In this document: positions 18,939 to 29,717 of the stretch, one piece after another
How positions within the stretch are numbered: position 1 is the stretch's first letter
How the letters are laid out: each line of letters starts with the position of its first letter
Origin: VRUE01 sp963807425
GTDB taxonomy: Bacteria; Actinomycetota; Thermoleophilia; Solirubrobacterales; 70-9
Direction of reading: 5' to 3'
DNA length: 64,000 bases
NCBI GenBank assembly: GCA_963807425.1
Contig: CAWEBZ010000002.1
Location: 62,001 to 126,000 of the forward strand
Translations under genes and position numbers: made by a program
The notes under the pieces: model-generated
What the model was told of the DNA's origin: nothing
Database searches by the model: none
Seen by the model: the letters and a program-made list of their open reading frames with translations, nothing else

Positions 18939-20419
18939 TTAGGAGCGCATCGCCGGGAAGAGCACGACCTCGCGCACGCTCTGGGCGCCGGTCAGCAGCA
19001 TCACCAGGCGGTCGATTCCGATGCCGACGCCGCCGGTCGGCGGCATCCCCTGCTCCAGCGCCTCGACGAAATCCTCGTCGTAGGGCTGGGCCTCCTCGTC
19101 GCCGCGAGCCAGCTCCTCGGCCTGCTGCTCGAAGCGGCGGCGCTGCTCGTCGGGGTCGTTGAGCTCGGTGAAGCCGTTGGCGATCTCCATCCCGCCGGCG
19201 AAGGCCTCGAAGCGCTCGACCAGTCCCTCCTCGGAGCGGTGCGACTTGGCGAACGGCGAGAGCTCGACCGGGTAATCGAGGACGAAGGTCGGCTGGATCA
19301 GCTCGGGCTCGACGTGACTTGGAGAGCAGGCCGTCGACCAGCTTGCCCCAGCCCTCGTTCGGGTCGAGCTCCATCCCCATCGCCGCGGCCAGCGCCTCTC
19401 GGGTCGGGTGCTCGGCGATGTCGATGCCAGACCGCTCGCGAATCGCGTCGCGGAACGTCACCCGCTTCCAGGGCGGCGCGAAGTCGATCGTGACGTCGCC
19501 CCGCTCGACCTTGGTCGTGCCCAGCACCCGCTCGGCGACCTCGGCGACCATCAGTCTCCAGCTTGTGCGCGGTGTCTGCGTAGTCGGAGCAGGCCTCGTA
19601 CCACTCGAGCATCGTGAACTCGGGGTTGTGCTTGTGCGAGACACCCTCGTTGCGGAAGTCCTTGCCCAGCTCGTAGACGCGATCGATGCCGCCGACGACG
19701 AGCCGCTTGAGGTAGAGCTCGGTGGCGATCCGCAGGTAGAGGTCGCGGTCGAGCGCGTTGTGGTGGGTGGTGAAGGGTCGCGCCAAGGCGCCGCCGTAGA
19801 GCGGCTGCAGCACCGGCGTCTCGACCTCGACGAAGCCGCGTTCGTCGAGCCAGCGGCGCACCTCGCTGACCGTGCGGGCCCGCAGCGCGAAGAGGCGGCG
19901 GCTCTCCTCGTTGGCGATCAGGTCGAGCTCGCGATGGCGGTAGCGGGTCTCGACGTCCTCGAGGCCGTGGAACTTGTCGGGCGGCGGCCGCAGGCTCTTG
20001 GCGAGCAGGCGCCAGTGGTCGATCGCCAGCGAGAGCTCACCGCCGCGGCGCGTCGCCAGCGCCGTTCCCTCGACCCCGACGATGTCGCCAAGGTCGAGGT
20101 CGACGAGCACCCTGTAGGCCTCCTCGCCGAGCAGGTCCTCGCGGGCATGGAGCTGGATCTGGCCGCTGGCGTCGCGCAGATCGAGGAAGCAGGCCTTGCC
20201 GTGGCCGCGGCGACCGACGAGCCGGCCAGCGACGCGGTGGCGCGACTCGGTCTCGATCCCGGGAGCGAGGCCCTCGTGCGCGGCACGCACCTCGCCGATC
20301 TCCTCGCGTTCGCCGAACTCGGGCGGGAACGGATCGATTCCGGCCTCGCGCAGCCGCTCGAGCTTCTCCCGCCGGTCGGCGAGAACGTCGGAGAGTTTCG
20401 GCTCTTCGCTCTCGCCCAT
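18939..20419 (-). CDS. lysS: lysyl-tRNA synthetase, class II (frame breaks in sequence)
   Basis: ATG 20419 starts MGESEEPKLSDVLADRREKL. The OB-fold anticodon domain covers about 50-150 (VAGRLVGRRGHGKACFLDLR). Class II motif 1 lies around FVEVETPVLQPLYGGALARP, motif 2 at RVYELGKDFRNEGVSHKHNP with EFTMLEWYEA, and motif 3 at GMPPTGGVGIGIDRLVMLL. The frame is broken near 19553 (after HKLET) and near 19318 (after DGLLSK, where one extra T precedes HVEPELIQPTF); the flanking pieces align end to end, giving about 490 aa, the normal length. An essential enzyme, so sequence error is the likely cause. It follows greA by 13 bases and ends at a terminator. Confidence 0.92.
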
Positions 20420-20432
20420 CTGAGGCGAGAGC

Positions 20433-20912
20433 CTAAGCGGTCTCGATCTTGGTGATCTTGAGTTTCTTCTTCGGCCCGCGCGGGACCTCGACCGTGACCA
20501 CGTCGTTGCGTTTGTGGCCGACCAGCGCTTTGCCGATCGGCGACTCGTTGGAGAGCTTGTGCTCCAGCGGGTCGGCCTCGGTCGAGCCGACGATCTGGAA
20601 CTTCTGCGAGTCGCCGGTCTTCTGGTCCTTGACATGGACGATCGAGCCGAACTGGACCTCGTCGGTGCCGAGGCCCTTCTCGTCGATCACGGTGGCGCGG
20701 CGCAGCCTCTCCTCGAGCTGGGCGATCCGCTGCTCGAGCAGGGCCTGCTCGTTCTTGGCGTCGTCGTACTCAGCGTTCTCGGAGATGTCGCCGAACTCAC
20801 GCGCCTCCTTGATCCGTTCGGCGACCTCGCGGCGCTTCACGGTCGAGAGGTGATCTATCTCCTCCTTGAGCTTCTCGAGACCCTCGGGGGTGATTACGGA
20901 CTGGCGACTCAC
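20433..20912 (-). CDS. greA: transcription elongation factor GreA
   Basis: A 159-aa factor that enters the RNA polymerase secondary channel and stimulates cleavage of backtracked RNA. The N-terminal coiled coil (about 1-75) has the tip acidic residues in REFGDISENAEYDDAKNEQA. The C-terminal FKBP-like domain (about 80-155) carries FGSIVHVKDQ and SNESPIGKALVGHKRNDVV. Length is standard. It lies just upstream of lysS on the same strand, an arrangement also seen in other bacteria (greA-lysS), and is likely cotranscribed with it. Confidence 0.97.
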   Translation of the reverse strand: MSRQSVITPEGLEKLKEEIDHLSTVKRREVAERIKEAREFGDISENAEYDDAKNEQALLEQRIAQLEERLRRATVIDEKGLGTDEVQFGSIVHVKDQKTGDSQKFQIVGSTEADPLEHKLSNESPIGKALVGHKRNDVVTVEVPRGPKKKLKITKIETA

Positions 20913-21022
20913 TGGCCTGACCTCGCTTTGCTAGATAAGACTGCGGGAAACGGCTCCTAGACCCAAAAACGCCCGGACATGGCGGCCACAGGGTCACCAC
21001 ACCAGGGCAGGAAGTCGCGGGA

Positions 21023-22024
21023 TTATAGCGAGGGAACCGGAGCGGCCAAACCGCGAATCAGGAGCCTGGCCCGCGGCAGGTCGGCGCTCCGCTGCAACTC
21101 GTCGGCAAGCTCGGACGGAGCGTCGAGTGGGCCCATGTACCAGGGATAGAACTTACGCAGGTAGCGCGTGGCCCGCTCCTCCCCCAGATGCTCCTCGGCC
21201 CGGTCGACCACCCAGAGCAGCTCGGCGACGATCTCCGCCCGCTCAGGCGGCTCGCTGCGACGCCCGGTCAGTTCCTCGAACACCCAGGGATTTCCGAGCG
21301 CTCCGCGGGCGATCATCACCGCGTCGGCACCCGACTCTTCGTAGGCGAGGTGCGCTGCGACGGCACTCTTCAGCCCGCCCGAGACGATTACCGGGACGTC
21401 CACCCGTTCGACCAGCTCGCGGGTCAGCGCGTAGTCGGGAGTGCCTTTGTGGCCGACGGTGGCGGCGCGGGGATGGAAGGCGATCGCGGCGACGCCGGCC
21501 TCGTCGGCGAGGCGCAGCGCCAGCTCGAAGCCCGAACGATCGCCAGCTTCGATTCCGGAGCGCAGCTTGACCGTCACCGGCAGCCCGCTGCCCTCGGCCG
21601 CCCCGCGCGCCAGCGCCAGCGCCAGCTCGTGATCACGCAGGAGCTCAGCGCCGGCGCCGGTGCGGCGGACCTTGCGCACCGGGCAACCCATGTTGATGTC
21701 GATCAGGTCAGCACCGACTTCGGCCGCGACCTCGGCGCCGGAGCGCATCACCTCGGCATCGTGGCCGAAGAGCTGCACCGAGACAGGGTGCTCGTCGGGG
21801 TGAATCCGCATCAGCTCGCGCAGGGTGCGCTCGTTGCGGTGGTGCAGTCCAAAGCTGGAGACCATCTCCGACACCGCCAGGCCGGCGCCGTGGCGCTTCG
21901 CCTGCAAGCGCACGAACCAGTTGCCGATCCCGGCCAGCGGTGCCAGCAAGACGCGATTGGGAATCTCGAGGCCGGCGATCCGGAAGGGATCAGTCAGCGG
22001 GGGCTGTTTGGGCATTGCGCTCAT
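21023..22024 (-). CDS. dusB: tRNA-dihydrouridine synthase (DusB-like)
   Basis: A 333-aa flavoenzyme that reduces uridines in tRNA. The TIM barrel begins with LLAPLAGIGNWFVRL; FMN and catalytic signatures are DINMGCPVRKVRRTGAG (catalytic Cys in the NMGCP motif), TVKLRSGIEAGDRSG, AIAFHPRAATVGHKGTPDY and VIVSGGLKSAVAA with VMIARGALGNPWVFEE. The C-terminal helical tRNA-binding domain starts at about 240. The gene overlaps the end of coaX by 35 bases, so the two are coupled. dusB next to lysS is conserved in Bacillus. Confidence 0.95.
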   Translation of the reverse strand: MSAMPKQPPLTDPFRIAGLEIPNRVLLAPLAGIGNWFVRLQAKRHGAGLAVSEMVSSFGLHHRNERTLRELMRIHPDEHPVSVQLFGHDAEVMRSGAEVAAEVGADLIDINMGCPVRKVRRTGAGAELLRDHELALALARGAAEGSGLPVTVKLRSGIEAGDRSGFELALRLADEAGVAAIAFHPRAATVGHKGTPDYALTRELVERVDVPVIVSGGLKSAVAAHLAYEESGADAVMIARGALGNPWVFEELTGRRSEPPERAEIVAELLWVVDRAEEHLGEERATRYLRKFYPWYMGPLDAPSELADELQRSADLPRARLLIRGLAAPVPSL

Positions 22025-22769
22025 GGATAAGGCGTAGGCCCTTGAGGGTAAGCATGTCGTCGACCTCGTCGATCGTCTCCGTGAACGGGACGATTGTCTT
22101 GGCCAAGCCTCCCGTGGCCAGCAGCCGGGGATCGTCCAGCTCCGTTTCGATGCGGCGCACGATGCCGTCGATCATGCCGGCGAAGCCGAAGACGAACCCC
22201 GACTGGATCGCGGTGCGGCTGGAGCGGCCGATCGCCGTCTCCGGCGCTTCGAGGTCGATGCGGGTAATGCGGGCAGCTCGATCGATCAGCGCCGTGAGCG
22301 AGATCTCCAAGCCCGGACCGATCGCGCCGCCGAGGTATTCGCCCTCGTGAGAGACCACGTCGACGTTGATCCCGGTACCGAAATCAACCACGATGCAGGC
22401 GGTAGCGAAGCGCTCGTAGGCGGCAATCGAGTTGACGAGACGGTCGGCGCCGACCTCGAGAGGATTGTCGATTCGGATCGGCATCCCGGTCTTGACACCA
22501 GGCCCGATCGTCAGGCACTCCGCGTCGATGTAGCGCTCGGCGAGCTGCTCGTACTGGGTGCCGAGTGGCGGCACAACGGAGGAGACGCAAACGGCGTCGA
22601 CGTCGTCCAACGACATACCGCAGAGGGCGAAGAGACCGGCGATGCGCTCCGCCAGCTCGTCGCCTGTCGCCCCCGAGCGGGTCTGAAAGCGCCAGTGCTC
22701 GACCAGCTCCTCACCGTTGAAGACCCCGAGGTGGGTCTGGGTGTTGCCGACGTCGACCGCGAGGAGCAC
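21990..22769 (-). CDS. coaX: type III pantothenate kinase
   Basis: Catalyses the first step of CoA synthesis. GTG 22769 gives 259 aa with MLLAVDVGNTQTHLGVF at the very N-terminus, the family's phosphate-binding motif (D6). Other motifs are GADR (107-110) and VVDFGTG (127-133), with GLEISLTALIDRAARI further on. I chose this start because CoaX begins directly at the DVGNT motif; upstream open frame is antisense to the next gene. It diverges from the GST-like gene at 22806 with only 36 bases between, and overlaps dusB by 35 bases. Confidence 0.95.
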   Translation of the reverse strand: MLLAVDVGNTQTHLGVFNGEELVEHWRFQTRSGATGDELAERIAGLFALCGMSLDDVDAVCVSSVVPPLGTQYEQLAERYIDAECLTIGPGVKTGMPIRIDNPLEVGADRLVNSIAAYERFATACIVVDFGTGINVDVVSHEGEYLGGAIGPGLEISLTALIDRAARITRIDLEAPETAIGRSSRTAIQSGFVFGFAGMIDGIVRRIETELDDPRLLATGGLAKTIVPFTETIDEVDDMLTLKGLRLIHERNAQTAPAD

Positions 22770-22805
22770 GGCGGGATTATCGCCTACGCCATAGGATTGA
22801 CACCG

Positions 22806-23564
22806 GTGAAGGTCAGGCTCTACACGATCCCGGGCTCGCATCCGGGAGTGGCGGTGCAGGCGATGCTCAAGGCCAAGGGCATCCCCTTCAAGCGCACCGA
22901 TCTCTTTCCCGTGATGCAGAAGCTCGTGGTTCGCTCGATGGGCTTCCCGAAACAGACGGTGCCCGCTCTGAAGATCGACGGGCGCAAGATCCAGGGCTCG
23001 CGCGAGATCGCTCGCGAGCTCGACCGTATCCAGCCCGACCCGCCCCTCTTCCCAGGCGACCCCGGGAAGCGCAGCGCGGTCGAAGAGGCCGAGCGCTTTG
23101 GCGACGAGGAGCTCCAGCATCCGGTCCGCCAGCTGATCTGGTGGGCGCTGCGCAAGGACAAGGCACCGCTTCGCAGCTACTCGGAGGGCGCGAAGCTGGG
23201 AATCCCGGTCGGCTTGGCAGTCGCCACTGCAGATCCGATCCTTGCCCTCACCGCCCGCTACAACGAGGCCAATGACGAGAACGTCCGCCGCGATCTCGCC
23301 CTACTGCCGGGCCTCCTCGACCGGATCGACGCCTGGATTGAGCAGGGGGTTCTCAATGGCGAGCAGCTCCATGCGGCCGACTACCAGATTGCGCCCTCCC
23401 TGCGGTTGGCTATGACCATGCAGGACCTGCGTCCGGTGATCGACAGCCGGCCGGCGGGCAGCTTCGCGAGACGCGTCATCCCCGACTACGCCGGGGATGC
23501 TCCGCCGATCTTCCCGCCCGCCTGGCTAGAGCCGCTGCGCGGCACGCAGGCAGCAAACGCCTAA
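22806..23564 (+). CDS. glutathione S-transferase-like protein
   Basis: GTG 22806 gives 252 aa. The N-terminal thioredoxin-like fold is seen in MKVRLYTIPGSHPGVAVQAM, KAKGIPFKRTD and FPKQTVPALKIDGRKIQGSR, where VPAL is the cis-Pro motif of GSTs. The C-terminal part (about 90-245) is helical. No catalytic Tyr/Ser/Cys is obvious at the usual N-terminal place; SHPG occupies it. Actinobacteria often lack glutathione, so the thiol or role is unknown. It is a plus-strand insertion between coaX and folK and overlaps folK tail to tail by 4 bases. Confidence 0.72.
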   Translation: MKVRLYTIPGSHPGVAVQAMLKAKGIPFKRTDLFPVMQKLVVRSMGFPKQTVPALKIDGRKIQGSREIARELDRIQPDPPLFPGDPGKRSAVEEAERFGDEELQHPVRQLIWWALRKDKAPLRSYSEGAKLGIPVGLAVATADPILALTARYNEANDENVRRDLALLPGLLDRIDAWIEQGVLNGEQLHAADYQIAPSLRLAMTMQDLRPVIDSRPAGSFARRVIPDYAGDAPPIFPPAWLEPLRGTQAANA

Positions 23565-24055
23565 AGCGAATCCACCCGTTCCGCCCGCTGGCCCGGACCG
23601 AGTTGCTCGAGGGCCTGCGCGAGTCGAGTTCCATCCGGAAGGGCCAACCCCGGATCGAGCTCCAGCAGGGGCGCGAGGACGAAGCGGCGACCGCTCACCT
23701 CCGGATGGGGCAGGGTGAGGCGCTCGGTCTGGAGCTCGAGATCGCCGAGCAGTAGCAGGTCTACGTCGAGCGGGCGCGGACTGTGGCGCGGCGCGTCGAG
23801 AACGCGACCTCGCTCGACCTCGACCTCCTTGCAGAGATCAAGCAGCGCCTCCGGCTCGAGGTCGGTGCGGATCCTGACCGCCGCGTTGAGGAAGTCGGAC
23901 TGGTCGAGCACCTCGCCCACCGGCTCCGTCTCGTAGGCCGAGGAGATCGCGTCGACCTCCACCCCACGCTCGCGCAGCAAATCGACCGCGGCACGAAGGT
24001 GCCCTGCGCGGTCGCCGACATTCGACCCCAGCCCCAGATACCCGCTCCGCATCAT
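23561..24055 (-). CDS. folK: 2-amino-4-hydroxy-6-hydroxymethyldihydropteridine pyrophosphokinase
   Basis: A 164-aa enzyme that pyrophosphorylates the pterin before DHPS. N-terminal GYLGLGSNVGDRAGHLRAA, central SSAYETEPVG and FLNAAVRIRTDLEPEALL, and the signature PRHSPRPLDVDLLLLGD with the two metal-binding Asp, then LPHPEVSGRRFVLAPLLE. All are complete. It follows folB after 61 bases, 50 of which are a palindromic repeat. Confidence 0.96.
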   Translation of the reverse strand: MMRSGYLGLGSNVGDRAGHLRAAVDLLRERGVEVDAISSAYETEPVGEVLDQSDFLNAAVRIRTDLEPEALLDLCKEVEVERGRVLDAPRHSPRPLDVDLLLLGDLELQTERLTLPHPEVSGRRFVLAPLLELDPGLALPDGTRLAQALEQLGPGQRAERVDSL

Positions 24056-24063
24056 GGACTCAG

Positions 24064-24113
24064 GACGTGCCGTCTGTTATGTGCCCGTATGGGTGCATAA
24101 CAGACGGCACGTC
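24064..24113. repeat. 50-bp palindromic repeat, copy 2
   Basis: A near-perfect hairpin: GACGTGCCGTCTGTTATG pairs with CATAACAGACGGCACGTC (18 bp) and CCC-GTAT-GGG forms the tip. It shares 40 of 50 positions with the reverse complement of 9676-9725, with conserved ends and a conserved TATGGGTGC. It fills nearly all of the folB-folK gap. Confidence 0.9.
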
Positions 24114-24116
24114 AGC

Positions 24117-24539
24117 TCAAGCGCCTTCGGCTTCTTCGTCTGGCTCGTCGGAGCGCTCGTGGACGACCTCGACCGCGACCTCCTGAATCGCCAGCGGCAA
24201 GGGCGGCTCTGGCTTCGCCGCTCGCACCCGTACCGAGTCGCAGCCGTAGCGCTCCATCAAACGTTCGCCGATCACCTGGGAGAGGCGCTCCAGGGTCCGG
24301 TAGCTGCGCTCGGTGGCGGCCAGGGCAACGATGTCGCAGACCGCCGCGTAGTCGACCGTGTCCTCGATTCGGTCGGTGAGGACCGCGTCGCAATCGGGCA
24401 CATCGAAGGAAATGTCGAACTCGAGCCGCTGGCCAACCTCCTGCTCGGAATCGCTTACCCCGTGGTGGGTATAGATCGAGAGCCCGCGCAGCTCGACCTC
24501 GACCCTCGACTCGGTTCCGTTCCCATTCGGCTCGTCCAT
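24117..24539 (-). CDS. folB: dihydroneopterin aldolase
   Basis: A 140-aa enzyme that cleaves 7,8-dihydroneopterin to 6-hydroxymethyl-dihydropterin. ATG 24539 is chosen because the family begins shortly before VELRGLSIYTHHGVSDSEQE, the signature with YTHHGV. It also has VGQRLEFDISFDV, DTVDYAAVCDIV and YRTLERLSQVIGERLM with the catalytic Lys region AAKPEPPLP. The acidic C-terminal tail (SDEPDEEAEGA) is an extension. It diverges from the hotdog-like gene at 24568, sharing a 28-base spacer. Confidence 0.95.
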   Translation of the reverse strand: MDEPNGNGTESRVEVELRGLSIYTHHGVSDSEQEVGQRLEFDISFDVPDCDAVLTDRIEDTVDYAAVCDIVALAATERSYRTLERLSQVIGERLMERYGCDSVRVRAAKPEPPLPLAIQEVAVEVVHERSDEPDEEAEGA

Positions 24540-24567
24540 TACGGAAAACCTATGAGATCGTGAGCGG

Positions 24568-25275
24568 ATGCACGATTCGGTGGTGATCGAGGAGCGCTTT
24601 CGGGGACCGGCGGACAGCGGCAACGGCGGCTATTCCTGCGGCGCCCTCGCCCGCTTCCTCGAGCCGCGCTCAGCGGAGGTGACGCTGCGCTTGCCACCTC
24701 CGCTGAACAAGCCGTTGGAGGTCATTACCGACGGCGCGATGGCGACCATGCGCGATGACGATGCCGTCGTCGCCGAGGGCCGCGCGATCGACGAGCTCGC
24801 GATCGAGGTACCGGACCCGGTTGGGGTCGAGGAAGCCGCGGCGGCCCGCGAAGAGTCCCCGATGCGGCATGAGCACCCGTTTCCCGGTTGCTTCGTCTGC
24901 GGCCCGGAGCGCCAATCCGGGGATGGCCTCGGGATCACCTGCGGTCCCGCCAGCAGGAACCTGGTGGCATCGCCGTGGTATGTCGACGACAGCGTCCTCG
25001 ACGGTGATGGCCGGGTTCCCCCTGAGATCGTCTGGTCGGTGCTCGACTGCCCTGGCGGCATCTCCTCGATGCTACTTCCCGATGTGGGGATGTGCGTGCT
25101 GGGACGGCTCGCCGCCCGAATCTACGGAGAGATCGAGCCGGGGACGACCTGTGTCGCAACCGGGTGGCCGATCGGCCGCGAGGGGCGCAAGTTCCTCGCC
25201 GGCTCGGCGATCTTCTCTGAGGATGGCGAGCCCCTTGCCCACGCCCGCGCGACCTGGATCGAACTGAAGCGCTGA
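24568..25275 (+). CDS. hotdog-like (thioesterase-type) protein, function unknown
   Basis: A 235-aa soluble protein starting MHDSVVIEERFRGPADSGNG. The N-terminal FRGPADSGNGGYSCGALA and the C-terminal EPLAHARATWIELKR look like the ends of hotdog-fold acyl-CoA thioesterase domains. A central HPFPGCFVCGPERQSGDGL has the GCFVCGP motif with two cysteines; this motif occurs in uncharacterised actinobacterial proteins. It could bind an acyl thioester, but no catalytic residue can be named. It is a plus-strand insertion between folB and folP. Confidence 0.5.
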   Translation: MHDSVVIEERFRGPADSGNGGYSCGALARFLEPRSAEVTLRLPPPLNKPLEVITDGAMATMRDDDAVVAEGRAIDELAIEVPDPVGVEEAAAAREESPMRHEHPFPGCFVCGPERQSGDGLGITCGPASRNLVASPWYVDDSVLDGDGRVPPEIVWSVLDCPGGISSMLLPDVGMCVLGRLAARIYGEIEPGTTCVATGWPIGREGRKFLAGSAIFSEDGEPLAHARATWIELKR

Positions 25276-25282
25276 GCGCGAC

Positions 25283-26068
25283 TCAGGCCAGGATCGCGCT
25301 TGCGACCCGAAGCGCCTGCGCCGCCTCGGCGACGTCATGGACGCGCAGGACATCGGCGCCCTCGGCGGCAGCGAGGACCGACGAGGCAATGGTGCCGCCC
25401 GCCCGCTGATCGACCTCGGACCCGTCGATCCTGCCGATGAAGCTCTTGCGCGAGGTGCCAACGACCAGCGGCCGGCCGAGGCCGCGCAGCTCACCGAGCC
25501 GGCGCAGCAGCTCGAGATTGTGCTCGAGCGTCTTGCCGAACCCGATCCCGGGGTCGAGCCAGATCCGCTCCTCCTCGATCCCCGCGGCGACCGCAACCTC
25601 CGTCCGCTCGGCGAGAAACGCCTTGACCTCGTCGACGACGTCGTCGTAGGCGGGGTCCTCCTGCATCGTCCGCGGATTACCTGGCATGTGCATCAGCACT
25701 ACCCCGACCCCTCGCTCCGCGCAGAGAGCTCCCATCTCCGGATCGCCCTGTAGCGCGGTCACGTCATTGACTATCTCCGCCCCCGCCTCGATCGCCGCCT
25801 CGGCCACAGCCGCCTTCGAGGTGTCGATCGACACCGTCGCAGCAGCGGCCAGCCCCGCTACAACGGGCTCAACCCGCCGCAACTCCTCGGCCACATCCAC
25901 CGCAGCAGCCCCCGGCCGCGTCGATTCCCCACCGACATCCAAAATCGAAGCCCCGTCCTTAGCAAGCTCCATCCCGTGGGCAATAGCCGCATCCGCATCG
26001 AGGTACAGCCCACCATCCGAGAACGAGTCCGGTGTGACGTTGACGACTCCCATCAGCTTCGGGTTCAT
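25283..26068 (-). CDS. folP: dihydropteroate synthase
   Basis: Condenses the pterin pyrophosphate with p-aminobenzoate; target of sulfonamides. I start at ATG 26068 (MNPKLMGVVNVTPDSFSDGG, 261 aa), as family proteins begin about there and an earlier ATG (26101) lies inside a hairpin arm. Signatures: GVVNVTPDSFSDGG, DVGGESTRPGA, DTSKAAVAEAAI, NDVTALQGDP, MHMPGNPRTMQ, IWLDPGIGFGKTLEHN, VGTSRKSFIG and RVHDVAEAAQAL. All substrate-binding motifs are intact. It follows ftsH and a 92-bp hairpin on the same strand. Confidence 0.96.
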   Translation of the reverse strand: MNPKLMGVVNVTPDSFSDGGLYLDADAAIAHGMELAKDGASILDVGGESTRPGAAAVDVAEELRRVEPVVAGLAAAATVSIDTSKAAVAEAAIEAGAEIVNDVTALQGDPEMGALCAERGVGVVLMHMPGNPRTMQEDPAYDDVVDEVKAFLAERTEVAVAAGIEEERIWLDPGIGFGKTLEHNLELLRRLGELRGLGRPLVVGTSRKSFIGRIDGSEVDQRAGGTIASSVLAAAEGADVLRVHDVAEAAQALRVASAILA

Positions 26069-26094
26069 AAGCGAAGTATCGCTAGCTCCTGGAA

Positions 26095-26186
26095 GGGCCA
26101 TGGGGTGGGCCCTCGAACGGGCGGATACTCATAGTGCTGCGCTAATTAGCGCAGCACTTGTCCGGGTGAGGGCCACTCCATGGCCC
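26095..26186. repeat. 92-bp hairpin element between ftsH and folP, with internal 24-bp perfect palindrome
   Basis: Outer arms gggccatggggtgggccctc (26095-26114) and gagggccactccatggccc (26168-26186) pair with one mismatch and one bulge. The centre GTGCTGCGCTAATTAGCGCAGC... (26134-26157) is a perfect 24-bp palindrome. It may terminate or attenuate read-through from ftsH into folP, or mask an upstream folP start; no U-tract is present. Confidence 0.8.
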
Positions 26187-26194
26187 CCAACCGG

Positions 26195-28144
<1,950 letters not shown>

Positions 28145-28179
28145 AGGGAAAAATCAGCGTACCAGGGCGGTTTTGCGCC

Positions 28180-28707
28180 CTAGGCGTCGAGAGCGGCCAC
28201 GTAAGGGAGATTGCGGTAGTGCTGAGCGTGGTCGAGGCCATAGCCGATCGCGAAGCGGTTGGGGATCTCGAAGCCGACGTAGCGCGGGGAGAGATCGACG
28301 CGGAGGCGCTCCGGCTTGGTCAGGAGCGCACAGACCTCGAGCGAAGCCGGGTTACGAGCCTTGAGGTTGCGCATCAGGTACTGCAGGGTGAGGCCGGAGT
28401 CGATGATGTCCTCGACGATCAGCACGTGGCGGCCTTCGATCGGCGCATCGAGGTCCTTGAGGATCCGCACCACGCCCGAGGAATCGGTCTGCGAGCCGTA
28501 GCTGGAGACAGCCATGAAGTCGATCTCGCAGGGCACGGTCACGCTCCGCATCAGGTCGGCGAGGAAGAGGACGGCGCCCTTGAGAACGCCGACCATGAAG
28601 AGGTCACGGCCCTCGTACTCGTCGCTGATCTGCCTGCCCAGCTCGGCGACGCGCCGCGTCAGCTCCTCGCCGGAAACGAGGGTCTCGCCGATCGCGGGAT
28701 CGCTCAC
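28180..28707 (-). CDS. hpt: hypoxanthine(-guanine) phosphoribosyltransferase
   Basis: Purine salvage enzyme, 175 aa from GTG 28707 (MSDPAIGETLVSGEELTRRV). The PRPP-binding motif is VLIVEDIIDSGLTL; the flexible loop VSSYGSQTDSSGVVR carries the SYG signature; the purine-binding C-terminal segment is YVGFEIPNRFAIGYGLDH. Length matches the family. It lies between tilS and ftsH on the same strand, a conserved trio. In many bacteria the proximity to tilS reflects cotranscription and possible TilS-Hpt interaction. Confidence 0.95.
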   Translation of the reverse strand: MSDPAIGETLVSGEELTRRVAELGRQISDEYEGRDLFMVGVLKGAVLFLADLMRSVTVPCEIDFMAVSSYGSQTDSSGVVRILKDLDAPIEGRHVLIVEDIIDSGLTLQYLMRNLKARNPASLEVCALLTKPERLRVDLSPRYVGFEIPNRFAIGYGLDHAQHYRNLPYVAALDA

Positions 28708-28744
28708 GGGCCGCAGTCTAGATATAGAGCGACCCTCGGTGCGA

Positions 28745-29686
28745 TCAGCGCTCGGCGTGCAGGACGCCGCGCTCTGCGATCGCCCGAACGCCGCCGCCGA
28801 GGTCGAGCATCGCCATGCCTGTGCGGCGCAGCGCCGCCACCTCGTCGGCATGGTTGGCAGCGCCGGGCACCGGGCGGCCGGCTGCGCGGTCGGCGAGCTG
28901 CTGGACGACGAGCCGGCGCAATGCCGAGGGCAGCTCCGCCAGCCGCTCGAGCGAGATCGTGCCGCGATCTCCATTGGAGCCGTCGATCTCGGCATCGACC
29001 AGAGCGTCGAGCACCTCAGCCTCGTCGCGCAGCAAGGCGGCGGTGCGGAGCACGTTGCGGGCTGCGGCGGGATGGATCTCGGCCAGCGCCGCCGCCAACC
29101 CGTGCCGAACGCGGTTGCGGGCATAGGCGTCGCCGGCGTTGCTCGAGTCGTCGCGCCAGGCGAGCTCTCGCTCTTCGCAGTAAGTCGTCGTCTGCTCCCT
29201 GGTGAAGGCGAGCAGGGGCCGCACCAGGCTGCCGTCGCGCGGACGCATCCCCAGCAGCGCGCGACGGCTCGGTGAGGAAGCGAGGCGATAGAGGATCGTC
29301 TCGACCTGATCGTCGGCGGTGTGGCCAGTGGCGATCACGGCATCGGCGGGCAGCGCCAGATGCGCCGCGGCCGCGTAGCGGGCGTCGCGCGCCCAGGCCT
29401 GCAGGTTGCCGGGTCCCTCGGGTCGGTGCGGTCGCTCGATCTCGAGCCGCACACCGAGCCGCCCGCAGAGGGCTGCACAGTGCGTCTCGTCCTCGTCTGA
29501 ATCGTCGCGCAGCCCATAGTTGACGTGGAGCACAGTCACCGCTTCGGCTCCAAGCAACCGCACCGCAAGGTCGACCAGGCAAACCGAGTCGCGGCCGCCG
29601 GAGAGCATGGCGACCACTGGGGTCTCGGTGGGCAACAGGCCGCCCTCCCGCACCTGCTCGAGCATGCGGTCGCTCTCCATGCTCAT
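28745..29686 (-). CDS. tilS: tRNA(Ile)-lysidine synthetase
   Basis: Modifies C34 of tRNA-Ile(CAU) with lysine so that it reads AUA. A 313-aa N-type PP-loop ATPase: SGGRDS at residues 29-34 (MLSGGRDSVCLVDLAVRLL), VLHVNYGLRDDSDEDE, NLQAWARDARYAAA, ATGHTADDQVETILYRLASS and WRDDSSNAGDAYARNRVRH are the standard motifs. ATG 29686 is chosen (GGGAAAC upstream; another ATG lies two codons on). The protein lacks the C-terminal TilS domain, as usual for short-form actinobacterial enzymes. It follows the cyclase gene by 31 bases. Confidence 0.93.
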   Translation of the reverse strand: MSMESDRMLEQVREGGLLPTETPVVAMLSGGRDSVCLVDLAVRLLGAEAVTVLHVNYGLRDDSDEDETHCAALCGRLGVRLEIERPHRPEGPGNLQAWARDARYAAAAHLALPADAVIATGHTADDQVETILYRLASSPSRRALLGMRPRDGSLVRPLLAFTREQTTTYCEERELAWRDDSSNAGDAYARNRVRHGLAAALAEIHPAAARNVLRTAALLRDEAEVLDALVDAEIDGSNGDRGTISLERLAELPSALRRLVVQQLADRAAGRPVPGAANHADEVAALRRTGMAMLDLGGGVRAIAERGVLHAER

Positions 29687-29717
29687 AGTTTCCCGCTCCG
29701 AGCGAGCGCGGGCGCGA

